Below, piece by piece: positions 7,815-15,554 of a stretch of 46,707 nucleotides of DNA. Each line of letters begins with the position of its first letter. Position 1 is the first letter of the stretch. The translations under genes were made by a program, and so were the position numbers. This DNA is from Paenibacillus bovis (GTDB lineage: Bacteria; Bacillota; Bacilli; Bacillales; Bacillaceae_C), in NCBI GenBank assembly GCA_007679095.1, contig VEFU01000035.1, positions 1 to 46,707 of the forward strand, in the 5' to 3' direction. The notes beneath the pieces were generated by a model, which was given only the letters and a program-made list of their open reading frames with translations, was not told the origin of the DNA and did no database searches.

Positions 7815-8524
7815 TTCTCCACCGCCATTCCAATGGTTGCAGCCCCGATAATAGCTACGATTACACCTATACTAGTGGATGTCACAAGGCTCACACCCAC
7901 AGCAATGACAACGCCGCTAAGGGCAACGATGATATCTAGTAACCATTTTTTGCGCGCGAACATTTGTAAAATAAGCAGACCAATAAACATAGATGGCAAG
8001 GCAAAATCTAAGCCAAATTGTTCTGGGTCTTGGATCCATTCTCCAAAATAGGCCCCAGCTATCGTGGCAAGAAACCAGTTTATGTAAGCTGCTACATTTA
8101 GTCCATGCATCCATTTCTCGCTTAATATTTTTTTGCTTGTCGCTTCATTCATTGCAACACCAAATGTTTCATCCGTTAATAAAGAACCAATGAGTGTATT
8201 TTTTAACGGAGAGAGATGACGCAAGTATGGCGATAGCGCAGCACTGAGGAGTAGGTGTCGCAGATTTACAAAGAAAATCGTAAATATAATCGCAGCTGCA
8301 GAGGCATTTACAGCTATCATTCCTGCTGCAATGAACTGAGCAGAACCTGCATAAATGAGCAAACTCATTAAACCAATTTCCGCTACACTTAACCCAGCTG
8401 TTTTTCCGACAACACCAGCCGCAAATCCAATGCTTAAGTAACCAAGTAAGGTTGGGATACAGGCTCGCACCCCATCTAAAAAACTATTATCCTCTTTAAT
8501 AAGAACGCTACTTTCTGTTTTCAT
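7805..8524 (-). CDS. azlC: AzlC, large subunit of a branched-chain amino acid exporter
   Basis: The 239-residue multi-pass membrane protein has AzlC hallmarks: ACIPTLLGYLSIGFAAGVV near residue 22, SLLIYAGSAQFIAAGM near 53, FFVNLRHLLLSAALSPYL near 84 and LTDETFGVAMNEA near 116. GAGGTG lies a few bases before the ATG. It is the first gene of a two-gene operon with azlD. No AzlB-type regulator is adjacent; the Lrp-like AlaR is nearby but paired with alaT. Confidence 0.9.
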   Translation of the reverse strand: MKTESSVLIKEDNSFLDGVRACIPTLLGYLSIGFAAGVVGKTAGLSVAEIGLMSLLIYAGSAQFIAAGMIAVNASAAAIIFTIFFVNLRHLLLSAALSPYLRHLSPLKNTLIGSLLTDETFGVAMNEATSKKILSEKWMHGLNVAAYINWFLATIAGAYFGEWIQDPEQFGLDFALPSMFIGLLILQMFARKKWLLDIIVALSGVVIAVGVSLVTSTSIGVIVAIIGAATIGMAVEKWK

Positions 8525-8695
8525 ATGTACACCTCAAAGAAGTAATTCTACTGTTTAAAAAGTCTTAATACTGCTATTTTACTAAAAATAATTAAAGATA
8601 GCTTCAGAATGTCTTACACCTATTATTACCTCAACTAAAAAAGATTCTCAACACAATGCTGAGCACCACTTATCTTTTTCTATTAGCTCTGTTAA

Positions 8696-8866
8696 ACTCT
8701 GTTGTTCGCTCCTGTACACTCTCTTTCCGCGGGCACGGCCTCAGCTAACTTGGCAAAGAAAACCGCTTTGCCAAGTGGATCTTCGGCTCGTGCTGTTCCC
8801 GCAGGAGTCTCGTGTACATCCGCTACAATCAACTAAGTTGTTAACAACAATGAACTTTAACAGATC
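8696..8866 (+). repeat. MITE-like 188-bp repeat, copy 2 (171-bp variant)
   Basis: It runs from GCTCTGTTAAA to TTTAACAGATC. It matches the other copies except for loss of a short GATTTT-containing stretch near the left end and a changed right tip. The internal ACTTGGCAAAG/CTTTGCCAAGT hairpin is intact. It sits between azlC and the alaT terminator and has the same strand polarity as the other copies although both flanking genes are on the minus strand. Confidence 0.93.
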
Positions 8867-8877
8867 CTTTCTATTAA

Positions 8878-8911
8878 AAGCGCCAAACTATCCATTAATA
8901 GTTTGGCGCTT
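8878..8911 (-). terminator. Terminator of alaRT
   Basis: AAGCGCCAAACTAT (8878-8891) pairs with ATAGTTTGGCGCTT (8898-8911), a 14-bp perfect stem. The minus-strand U-tract is short. Confidence 0.85.
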
Positions 8912-8916
8912 ATGCG

Positions 8917-10086
8917 TTATTTTTCTAAAGAGGCTATGAATCTAGCCATTCTTTTTATTGCTTCTTGTAATTGTTCTAAGGACGTTGCATAGGAACATCG
9001 AACAAAACCTTCGCCGCTTTCGCCAAATGCGGAACCAGGAACAACTGCTACCTTTTCCTGCTTTAGTAATTGCTCAGCGAATTGTTCTGAGGTGAGTCCT
9101 GTTTTTCGAACTGAAGGAAATACATAGAAAGAGCCGCCAGGAGTATGGCAATCCAACCCGATATTATTTAATGATTGGACGAAGTAATTCCTTCTTCTAC
9201 GATAACTATTTTTCATAATTTCCACATTATCTAAATCACGTAATGCTTCAATCGCACCGTGCTGTAACATATGTGGAGCACACATAGTAGTATATTGATG
9301 GATTTTTAACATTACCTTTGCAAATTCAGTAGGTGCCGTTACAAAGCCTAGTCGCCAACCTGTCATCGCAAAACCTTTGGAAAATCCATTTATTAATATC
9401 GTTCTTTCATACATTCCATCGATAGAAGCTATGCTAGTATAGCGTTCATCATATGTTAATTCTGCGTAAATTTCATCCGAAATGGTAATTAAATCATGAT
9501 TTATAATCACTTCGGAGATTTCACGAAGGTCGTCTTTATTTAAGTATGTTCCTGTAGGATTGTTAGGTGAACATAGTAAAATCGCTTTTGTTTTGTCTGT
9601 TATCGCTTCTTCAATTTGTGCTGCGGTTACCTTGAATCCATTCTCTGCAGAAGTTGCTAAAGGAACAGGTGTCCCACCAGCAATCGTAACGAGTGCCGAA
9701 TAAGAAACAAAGGCTGGCTCAACAATTAACACTTCATCGCCTTCATTTAATAAGGCACGAAAGGCAAGGTCCAAAGCTTGACTAGCTCCTACTGTAACAA
9801 TGATCTGATCTTCAGGGTTATACGTAACCGAAAATCGACTGTTTAAATAAGAAGCTATTTCTTGGCGCAATTCCAGTAGACCAGGATTTGCAGTATAGGA
9901 AGTAAAGCCCGCCTCTAGAGATGCGATGGTTGCTTCTCTTGCAGACCATGGTGTGACAAAATCAGGTTCCCCAACCCCTAAGGATATAACCCCTTTCATA
10001 CTTGCGGCTAAATCAAAGAACTTTCGAATCCCAGATGGTTGGATTTGCTTAGCTGTATCGGATAAATAGGAATCATAATCTTTCAC
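8917..10086 (-). CDS. alaT: AlaT-type alanine/aromatic aminotransferase (PLP, class I)
   Basis: The 389-residue fold-type I aminotransferase carries SPNNPTG (173-179), the PLP-phenol Asp in SDEIYAEL (D204) and the Schiff-base lysine K237 in NGFSKGFAMTGWRLG. Length and N-terminus (GVGEPDF) fit the YugH/AlaT and PatA group. B. subtilis AlaT is the main alanine transaminase, controlled by AlaR. Its start overlaps the end of the alaR gene by four bases, reproducing the B. subtilis alaR-alaT order, so alaT is favoured over patA. Confidence 0.85.
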   Translation of the reverse strand: MKDYDSYLSDTAKQIQPSGIRKFFDLAASMKGVISLGVGEPDFVTPWSAREATIASLEAGFTSYTANPGLLELRQEIASYLNSRFSVTYNPEDQIIVTVGASQALDLAFRALLNEGDEVLIVEPAFVSYSALVTIAGGTPVPLATSAENGFKVTAAQIEEAITDKTKAILLCSPNNPTGTYLNKDDLREISEVIINHDLITISDEIYAELTYDERYTSIASIDGMYERTILINGFSKGFAMTGWRLGFVTAPTEFAKVMLKIHQYTTMCAPHMLQHGAIEALRDLDNVEIMKNSYRRRRNYFVQSLNNIGLDCHTPGGSFYVFPSVRKTGLTSEQFAEQLLKQEKVAVVPGSAFGESGEGFVRCSYATSLEQLQEAIKRMARFIASLEK

Positions 10087-10586
10087 GGTGATACCACCAT
10101 TCTACGGTCAGTATCTTCATTTCCATCCAAAATAACCCCATCATGCTTATATTTTTTCAACATAAAATGTGTCGTAGTAGAAACAACATTTTCAATAGTA
10201 GATAGTTTATTGGAAACGAATGTAGCAATTTCCTGCATTGTTCTACCTTCGATTGTGATCGATAAATCAAATGTTCCTGACATTAAATAAAGGGAAGTCA
10301 CCTCAGGGAAGCGGTAGATGCGTTCTGCAACTTCGTCAAAACCAACACCACGCTTCGGCGTCACCTTTACTTCAATCATAGCGACAATCGTATCTTTTCC
10401 TTGGACTTTATCCCAATTAATCAAGGCAGGATAACTAACGATAATATTTTCTTCTTCTAACTTTTTAATCGTATTTTCAACCTTCTCACTGGTGGAGTTA
10501 ATCATTTTCGCGATATCTTCTGCAGATACTTTATGACTTTCCTCTAATATCGTTAATATTTCAATCTCTTCGCTTGTAAGCTTCAT
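10083..10586 (-). CDS. alaR: AlaR, Lrp/AsnC-family regulator
   Basis: The 167-residue protein has an N-terminal HTH (EEIEILTILEESHKVSAEDIAKMI, about residues 5-50) and a RAM/Lrp ligand-binding domain (about 65-145, with VTSLYLMSGTFDLSITIEG). GGAGG precedes the ATG by nine bases. It is the first gene of an overlapping pair with alaT. A 15-bp palindrome lies 17-31 bases upstream, a likely autoregulatory site. Confidence 0.85.
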   Translation of the reverse strand: MKLTSEEIEILTILEESHKVSAEDIAKMINSTSEKVENTIKKLEEENIIVSYPALINWDKVQGKDTIVAMIEVKVTPKRGVGFDEVAERIYRFPEVTSLYLMSGTFDLSITIEGRTMQEIATFVSNKLSTIENVVSTTTHFMLKKYKHDGVILDGNEDTDRRMVVSP

Positions 10587-10602
10587 TGTAAAAAACCTCC
10601 AC

Positions 10603-10617
10603 TTTACTTAAAGTAAA
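10603..10617. promoter_or_regulatory. Palindrome upstream of alaR, candidate AlaR operator
   Basis: TTTACTTAAAGTAAA is a perfect palindrome with 7-bp arms around a central A. It lies between the alaR start and its presumed promoter, overlapping the 5' leader. Binding by AlaR is inference. Confidence 0.5.
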
Positions 10618-10730
10618 AACATGCGGAAACAATCTAAACAAAATATATCACAACTTTCCGACAAGTGACAGGTACCTCCGTAAAAATGTCGAAAAAACTT
10701 TATTCTCTTTCAAGTATGGAACGAATGCAA

Positions 10731-10780
10731 AAAAAACCAAAAAAAACAGCAGTCTTACATAGGTAAAAAGGCTGCTGTTA
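10731..10780 (-). terminator. Terminator of the 50-aa small protein gene
   Basis: AACAGCAG (10745-10752) pairs with CTGCTGTT (10772-10779). A long plus-strand A-run at 10729-10746 gives the U-tract on the minus strand. Confidence 0.8.
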
Positions 10781-10843
10781 TAAATTATGGTCTGTAGTAA
10801 TGTTTTATCATTTGAAAAGTATATGAAAAACGAGGGAAATTTC

Positions 10844-10996
10844 CTATTTTTCATACGTGATTTTTTTAACTGCATTTAATAAAACCTGTATGTCTTTCAT
10901 GATATCAACTCGCATATTTAGTGGGGATCTTTGAAAGTCATCAAGTAGACGATAAATTTCCCTCATAAATAATTTTGTTTCATCCAGGTTTTGCAA
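10844..10996 (-). CDS. Small conserved-looking protein, about 50 aa, function unknown
   Basis: Reading the minus strand from a TTG at 10996 gives a 50-residue, probably helical protein (NLDETKLFMREIYRLLDDFQ ... NAVKKITYEK). GGGGAGGG lies five bases before the TTG, a strong ribosome binding site that decides this start; an in-frame ATG at 11020 lies inside the leader. An intrinsic terminator follows. There are no membrane segments. It sits between sda and alaR. I do not recognise a family. Confidence 0.6.
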   Translation of the reverse strand: MQNLDETKLFMREIYRLLDDFQRSPLNMRVDIMKDIQVLLNAVKKITYEK

Positions 10997-11098
10997 AGGT
11001 AGCCCTCCCCGGAGAGTCATTATTGTAATGATAGTGAGTGAGGGAATGAATTATTTTCAGATGTTTATTGAAACGTTTGAATTGAATCTACAAAAAAA

Positions 11099-11242
11099 TT
11101 AATCAGTTACCGCTTGCGGTAGTAATAGCCCTCTTTTGTCAATTTCCTCTTCTAAGAGCGTAATAAATACTTGATCAATGTCATCTAACGCTAGTGCTTT
11201 TTCATACGACAAAAGTAGATCCTCATCTGTAAGTAGTTCCAT
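11099..11242 (-). CDS. sda: Sda-like sporulation checkpoint inhibitor (47 aa)
   Basis: The protein begins MELLTDEDLLLSYEKALALD and continues VFITLLEEEIDKRGL. This matches the Sda pattern (LSDELLIESYxKA ... DFIxLIExEIxRR) of a helical hairpin that binds KinA-type kinases and blocks phosphorelay entry into sporulation when replication is blocked. AAGGAGGAG precedes the ATG ideally. In B. subtilis sda is induced by DnaA; a TTATCCAT sequence close to a DnaA box lies at 11263-11270. The family call rests on the short motif only. Confidence 0.72.
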   Translation of the reverse strand: MELLTDEDLLLSYEKALALDDIDQVFITLLEEEIDKRGLLLPQAVTD

Positions 11243-11262
11243 TTGCTCCTCCTTAACACTTA

Positions 11263-11271
11263 TTATCCATT
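11263..11271 (+). promoter_or_regulatory. Possible DnaA box upstream of sda
   Basis: TTATCCATT matches TTATCCACA at seven of nine positions and lies 21-29 bases upstream of the sda start. B. subtilis sda is DnaA-regulated through several boxes; only this one near-match is seen here. Confidence 0.35.
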
Positions 11272-11384
11272 TAACCAAATTTCTATTATGATAAACCTTT
11301 ATTTAACTCCATATAAAAAAGTATCTATCCAAATCTAGACTAAATACCTAAGAATGGAAGATATTTGATAGAGATAAAGTATTG

Positions 11385-11390
11385 TATAAT
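11385..11390 (+). promoter_or_regulatory. Promoter -10 of the candidate structured RNA
   Basis: A perfect TATAAT at 11385-11390 has TTGATA or ATTTGA-like sequence 14-16 bases upstream, giving a predicted start near 11397. No ribosome binding site plus start codon follows, consistent with a non-coding transcript. Confidence 0.5.
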
Positions 11391-11396
11391 GGCTGA

Positions 11397-11510
11397 CTTA
11401 TAGTAAGTAGCTAGTATGGGCACGCATGTTGCAACTCAGGAGGATGTAACTGGAAGAGCGCACTAACACAATCCTTCCAAAATACCACGGGCCCTGTATA
11501 TTACTTTTTT
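11397..11510 (+). ncRNA. Candidate small structured RNA, about 110 nt, unassigned
   Basis: After a consensus -10, the sequence can fold with an outer closing stem (AGTAA 11403-11407 with TTACT 11501-11505; GGGC 11418-11421 with GCCC near 11491), an inner hairpin GUUGC/GUAAC with AGGAGG in the loop, and GGAAG/CUUCC enclosing a 14-nt loop. It ends in six T at 11505-11510. No ORF with good initiation fits. The layout (own promoter, closed multi-hairpin fold, U-tail) is that of an independent sRNA. I cannot assign it to 6S, SRP, tmRNA or a riboswitch by eye. Confidence 0.45.
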
Positions 11511-11664
11511 CGAAAGGTTTTTATTCGGTTATGGAAATATTATTTTACAACAAATACTTTAACATAAAATTCCATACAAAGTACAACAAAATTCAAATAA
11601 AAAGTTCGACATCTTTTAACAATACTCTTTATTGAAATTATGGTTTGGAGCAAAGTTATCGGAA

Positions 11665-12150
11665 TTATTCCTTATGATGAAACTGATAGTCCCAAGCAAT
11701 TTTCCACTGGTCCTCTTCCTGTATGACAATCACGTCCTGTAATATTTGCAAGTTTCCATATTTACTTTCGTATGTCTGTGTCACTTTTACCTTATATACA
11801 TCTTCAAATGTTGGAGAGTCACTTGTTATTTTCCACGTCTCTAATTTTTCTGGTTCTTCTATTGTAAAAGAAAAAGTTTCCACACCAAAATGGTTCATAA
11901 ATACATGAGCACGGTCTTGGATATAGTGTGGCTTTTTAAATTTCTCTTGCATAATAGGGTGGAAAAGCATCCAGGAAGAGGAATACATCCCTTGCTGCTC
12001 TAACGTGTAAAATTCCGTTACAACTTTTTTGACTTCATCCGTAGGTTTGCATGTTATGAAAGAAATAATCATAAAACAAAAGAAAATACTAATGATAAGA
12101 ACAAGCACGAATATAAGGGTCGTTTTCTTGTAACGATAATATGGAAACAC
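11665..12150 (-). CDS. Membrane-anchored NTF2-like protein of unknown function
   Basis: The protein of about 161-163 residues has one N-terminal transmembrane helix (about residues 12-35) followed by an extracytoplasmic domain with SnoaL/NTF2-like character (VVTEFYTLEQQGMYSSSWMLFHP ... VYKVKVTQTYESKYG ... WKIAWDYQFH). GGGGGG abuts the ATG at 12156, so the GTG two codons later at 12150, spaced six bases, may be the true start. A Cys after the helix is not in a convincing lipobox. It diverges from the LCP gene. No specific function can be given. Confidence 0.55.
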   Translation of the reverse strand: MFPYYRYKKTTLIFVLVLIISIFFCFMIISFITCKPTDEVKKVVTEFYTLEQQGMYSSSWMLFHPIMQEKFKKPHYIQDRAHVFMNHFGVETFSFTIEEPEKLETWKITSDSPTFEDVYKVKVTQTYESKYGNLQILQDVIVIQEEDQWKIAWDYQFHHKE

Positions 12151-12358
12151 GTACATCCCCCCAACACACTAATAATTCATCATATTCTTTTCACAAAAAG
12201 ATTATTCGGACATGAATATTCATCCAAGAGGAAATTGTCGAATCAAGAGTAGCTGTACACCATAAACGTAACAATTTTGTTATTGATTAGGCAGAAGGGG
12301 AGTGCGATAATAGATGATGTGACTAAAGATATTTACAATTATTACCTACTTGGAAAAA

Positions 12359-12386
12359 TGAAACTTTTTGTCGATAATGAACGTCT
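12359..12386 (+). promoter_or_regulatory. ECF sigma (SigM/SigX/SigW-type) promoter of the LCP gene
   Basis: TGAAAC (12359-12364) and CGTCT (12382-12386) are separated by exactly 17 bases, matching the B. subtilis cell-envelope-stress ECF consensus. B. subtilis LCP genes are known ECF targets. The expected transcript start near 12391-12393 rules out the ATG at 12393 and supports the start at 12423. Confidence 0.7.
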
Positions 12387-12422
12387 ACTATTATGAATTA
12401 CAAATGGAGAAGGGACAAAACG

Positions 12423-13370
12423 ATGGAAACTACACAAAGACATACACCCAAAAAAAAGAGAAAAGGGTTAAAAATTTTTCTCATCATATTAGTTGTCATA
12501 TTAGCTGCAATAACCGCTTATGGATATTCAATTTATCATAATATTAATAAAGCTGTATCAACGGTTCATAAACCAATTGAAAGAACACCAGAAGTAAAAA
12601 GGCCAACAGATTTACAACTTACAAAAAGAGAACCATTTTCTGTTCTTTTACTTGGAGTGGACGAGCGTCCTGGTGATCGCGGACGTTCCGATACGATGAT
12701 TGTAATGACGGTGAATCCGGATAAAAAATCTATGGAAATGTTAAGTATCCCTCGTGACACACGCGTGACGCTCGTAGGTCGTGGTACAGAGGATAAAATC
12801 AACCATGCTTATGCCTTTGGTGGTGTGGAAATGTCCATGAATACAGTGGAACGTTTCCTCGATATTCCAATTGATTATTATATTAAAATGAACATGGAAG
12901 GCTTTAAGGACATCGTCGATTCTGTAGGTGGAGTAACTGTAAATAATGACTTGGAATTTTCTGCAGGGGGGACAACCTTCCCTAAAGGAAAAATAGATTT
13001 GAATGGTGCAGACGCTTTAAGTTATGCAAGAATGCGTAAACAAGATTCACGTGGTGATTTCGGACGACAATTACGACAACGTCAAATCATTCAAGGAGTT
13101 ATTAATAAAGGTGCCAACATCTCAGCACTTTGGAAATATGATGAGATTTTAAAAGCAATCAGTAAAAATGTAGAAACGAATATTAGCTTTGACGAAATGC
13201 TAGATATTCAGAAAAACTATGCAGATGCTCGTCACAACATCGAACAATTACAAATTGCTGGTACTGGAAAAATGATTCACAACGGCAAACAAAATATTTG
13301 GTACTATATCGTATCAGATGAAGAACGCACAAAAGTACAAAATCGCTTAAAAGAACATTTAGGATTATAA
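12423..13370 (+). CDS. LytR-CpsA-Psr (LCP) family cell-wall glycopolymer ligase
   Basis: The 315-residue protein has a basic N-terminus, one transmembrane helix (about residues 15-37) and an extracellular LCP domain. Typical motifs are FSVLLLGVDERPGDRGRSDT, SIPRDTRVTL, INHAYAFGG and a C-terminal YARMRKQDSRGDFGRQLRQ. LCP enzymes move teichoic acid or other anionic polymers from lipid carriers to peptidoglycan. GAGAAGGG lies eight bases before ATG 12423. It is most like the TagU/LytR group but the paralogue cannot be fixed. It is followed by a terminator and then the largest 52-bp repeat array. Confidence 0.9.
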   Translation: METTQRHTPKKKRKGLKIFLIILVVILAAITAYGYSIYHNINKAVSTVHKPIERTPEVKRPTDLQLTKREPFSVLLLGVDERPGDRGRSDTMIVMTVNPDKKSMEMLSIPRDTRVTLVGRGTEDKINHAYAFGGVEMSMNTVERFLDIPIDYYIKMNMEGFKDIVDSVGGVTVNNDLEFSAGGTTFPKGKIDLNGADALSYARMRKQDSRGDFGRQLRQRQIIQGVINKGANISALWKYDEILKAISKNVETNISFDEMLDIQKNYADARHNIEQLQIAGTGKMIHNGKQNIWYYIVSDEERTKVQNRLKEHLGL

Positions 13371-13372
13371 GT

Positions 13373-13418
13373 AAAAAGCTCCCCGGGTAAACCTAGTTTT
13401 GCCTCAGGAGCTTTTTTT
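13373..13418 (+). terminator. Terminator of the LCP gene
   Basis: AAAAGCTCC pairs with GGAGCTTTT around a 24-base centre, followed by seven T. Confidence 0.82.
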
Positions 13419-13460
13419 CTGTTCAATTTATGGAGGAGCTGTTAGTAAAAGAGAAGAGTT

Positions 13461-13980
13461 TATCACGACGGTTAAGGCATATATTAAAGCTAGGACGCGT
13501 CTTGAGCTGAGCTATCACGACGGTTTAAGCATGGGTTTAAGCTAGAACCTGTCATGAGAGAAGTTATGACGACGGTTTATGAGTGGATTAATGTTTGTAC
13601 TTGTCATGAGCCGTGCTGTCACGACGTTTTACCTGTGTTTATAAACTTGAACTTGTCTTGAGAGCGGTTATCCCGACGAATCACCCGTGGATTTAAGCGT
13701 AAACCTGTCTAGAGAAGAAGTATAGCGACGGTTCATGCTTAGATTAATGCTAGGACTCGTCTTGAGAGCAGTTATCACGACGGATTTAGCATGGATTTAA
13801 GCTAGAAGTTGTCATGAGCCGTGCTATCACGACGTTTCATCCCTGAATATTAACTCACACTTGTCTCGATAAGTATTGTCACGACAGATAAGCAGTAACT
13901 TTTCGCTTGAATCTGACTTGATGAACGTTATCATGACACTTTATTCAAAGAACTAGCAGGAAACGGTAGAGAGATCTATA
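13461..13980. repeat. 52-bp-period tandem repeat, family B, ten units
   Basis: TATCACGACGG-like unit starts occur at 13461, 13513, 13565, 13617, 13669, 13721, 13773, 13825, 13877 and 13929, every step exactly 52 bp with no indel. Units diverge strongly (the last three most) but keep two blocks: TATCACGACGG at the start and TTGTCTTGAG or TTGTCATGAG near position 38. GTCTTGA and TCACGAC from adjacent units form a 23-bp dyad. The array lies between the LCP terminator and the convergent zinc-ribbon gene terminator. It has no ORF and no detectable promoter. Confidence 0.9.
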
Positions 13981-14035
13981 ATCAATGTAGATTTGCAGTT
14001 CGTTTTAGCTAGAATAGTGCGAACACCAACTGGAA

Positions 14036-14072
14036 TAAAATAAAAGCACCCCTCCAAATGGAAAGGTGCTGT
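14036..14072 (-). terminator. Terminator of the zinc-ribbon membrane protein gene
   Basis: AGCACC (14045-14050) pairs with GGTGCT (14065-14070), extended by CC/GG pairs. The A-rich plus strand at 14036-14044 gives a minus-strand U-tract. Confidence 0.78.
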
Positions 14073-14080
14073 TTATTATC

Positions 14081-14896
14081 TTATAGAGAGTCTAAGCTTA
14101 TTTCGTTGATCAATTCACCAATTGTAGAATCCATAATAATTCCGCCAACGATTGCAGTTAGGATAGAGAATACTACAATATATAAGATGTAGCTGTAGAA
14201 TGGATCGATAGTAGTTGCTCTTTGAGTTAAATATCTACCCATTAAGTAAAGTGGTACAACTAATGTAGCAATTGCTGATGCTGCAATAATTAAAATAGTT
14301 GCAAACACAAATGCTTTTACTAAAATTAGTAATAATCCTGCAACAAGAACAACAATTGCTCCATTTAGTAACGCACCATAGTGAGTAATGATTGTTTTAA
14401 ATGAAAAGTCTGGTCCGAAAAACTTAGTAATTAGGAACATAGATACAACCACAATGGCCATCGATAATAACGTAAAGAAGAATGAACTTGCAATAGTTGA
14501 GAACCAGTTAACATCTTCTAATAGGAGTTCAGCAAAGCCACCCATAGTTGCTTTAAAGATTTGTACAACTAACGTATAAACCGTAATACTAGATAATAAG
14601 GCAAAAATAACAATTGAAATAATGCCGTTAATAAATTCATGACCTGATTGTAAAATAGCAGTTGGATTTTTCAAATATCTTAAATAATATGACCAGTATT
14701 GCTTAGATGTTTCCTTCACTTTTTCCACGTGAACATTTGGCTCACCTGGTTGTACCGTTTGTTGTGTGTTTACTGTGTACTCATTTTGAGGAGCATTTGT
14801 AGTGTTTACTTGTTGGCTAGTAGCCTCCATCGCAGCTCCACATTTCCCACAAAATTTTCCAGTTGCTTGTTCATTACCGCAATTTGCACATTGCAT
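14081..14896 (-). CDS. Zinc-ribbon, multi-pass (Yip1-like) membrane protein
   Basis: The 271-residue protein begins MQCANCGNEQATGKFCGKCG: C3, C6, C16 and C19 form a zinc ribbon. A polar linker (to about residue 70) and five or so hydrophobic helices follow, resembling YIP1-type membrane domains. GGAGGG precedes ATG 14896; the upstream ATG at 14911 lies before that site. Members are common in Firmicutes and their role is unknown, perhaps in envelope stress or membrane organisation. Transcription converges with the LCP gene across the 52-bp array. Confidence 0.65.
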   Translation of the reverse strand: MQCANCGNEQATGKFCGKCGAAMEATSQQVNTTNAPQNEYTVNTQQTVQPGEPNVHVEKVKETSKQYWSYYLRYLKNPTAILQSGHEFINGIISIVIFALLSSITVYTLVVQIFKATMGGFAELLLEDVNWFSTIASSFFFTLLSMAIVVVSMFLITKFFGPDFSFKTIITHYGALLNGAIVVLVAGLLLILVKAFVFATILIIAASAIATLVVPLYLMGRYLTQRATTIDPFYSYILYIVVFSILTAIVGGIIMDSTIGELINEISLDSL

Positions 14897-14911
14897 CAAA
14901 ATTCCCTCCAA

Positions 14912-15488
14912 ATTCCATGTTCATTTGTAAGTAGCAAGTCCTACGTACATCATATGTACCAGCTATTCAAATATTCTGATATGTGCCGATACAAACTTTC
15001 TTTTTGTTAGCTGGTGCTTCTTTTTAACGTAATTTTTTACAGGAAAGTGAACGAATATTATGAATCTACTAAACATAAAAAATGACATTAGCGACACACG
15101 CAAATATAAGAAGAAAATAAGTTCTAGTTCCATTGTAACAATAGAAAGTGTTAGCATTGGATGCCATCTTTACGTAAATAAGATCCTATAAGATTATTAC
15201 CAGCTGCAAAAATTCCGCAAAAAGTAAATCCGACTATGTAATTATCCCCTCTTAATATAGAAAATACAAAAACCTATACATGATTCTATCATAAATATTA
15301 CAAAAAGGTAACAATTATACTTCTTCCTATTCAATATAAATAGCCTTGGAAATATACTTGTTTCCTGTAATTTTAATAGGAATAAGTACCTAATTGTATA
15401 GACGCTAAGTCAATACAAGAAATCCACTACTAATAAAAAGTAATCATGTAATTTAAGAGATTAGTTGACAAATAAAAAAATGTTTGTA
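14912..15488. other. Long AT-rich intergenic region
   Basis: The region separates the divergent zinc-ribbon and Gfo/Idh genes. An open frame of 64 codons on the minus strand at 14963-15157 is hydrophobic but has no ribosome binding site and sits in the promoter region, so I do not call it. I see no repeat or RNA gene. Confidence 0.4.
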
Positions 15489-15517
15489 TTGACTAAAAGT
15501 TTGAAAGCGTTTAAATT
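15489..15517 (+). promoter_or_regulatory. Promoter with overlapping cre site for Gfo/Idh gene 1
   Basis: TTGACT (15489-15494) is followed after 17 bases by TAAATT (15512-15517). TGAAAGCGTTTAAA at 15502-15515 matches cre at 13 of 14 positions and overlaps the -10, a geometry expected for CcpA repression. Confidence 0.7.
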
Positions 15518-15554
15518 ATAAACGAAGTTAGATTTTAATAAAGGGGATGCTTAC

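Noticed and set aside
8696-8866. 188-bp repeats considered as rho-independent terminators or riboswitches
   Set aside because: No T-tract follows the central hairpin, copies lie in promoter, intra-operon and post-terminator positions alike, and orientation ignores gene direction.
10648-10875. 75-codon minus-strand ORF
   Set aside because: It overlaps the terminator and the end of the 50-aa gene in another frame; Phe/Leu richness comes from poly-A/T runs.
14963-15157. 64-codon hydrophobic ORF on the minus strand
   Set aside because: No ribosome binding site, AT-rich composition typical of chance hydrophobic frames, and it occupies the upstream region of the zinc-ribbon gene.
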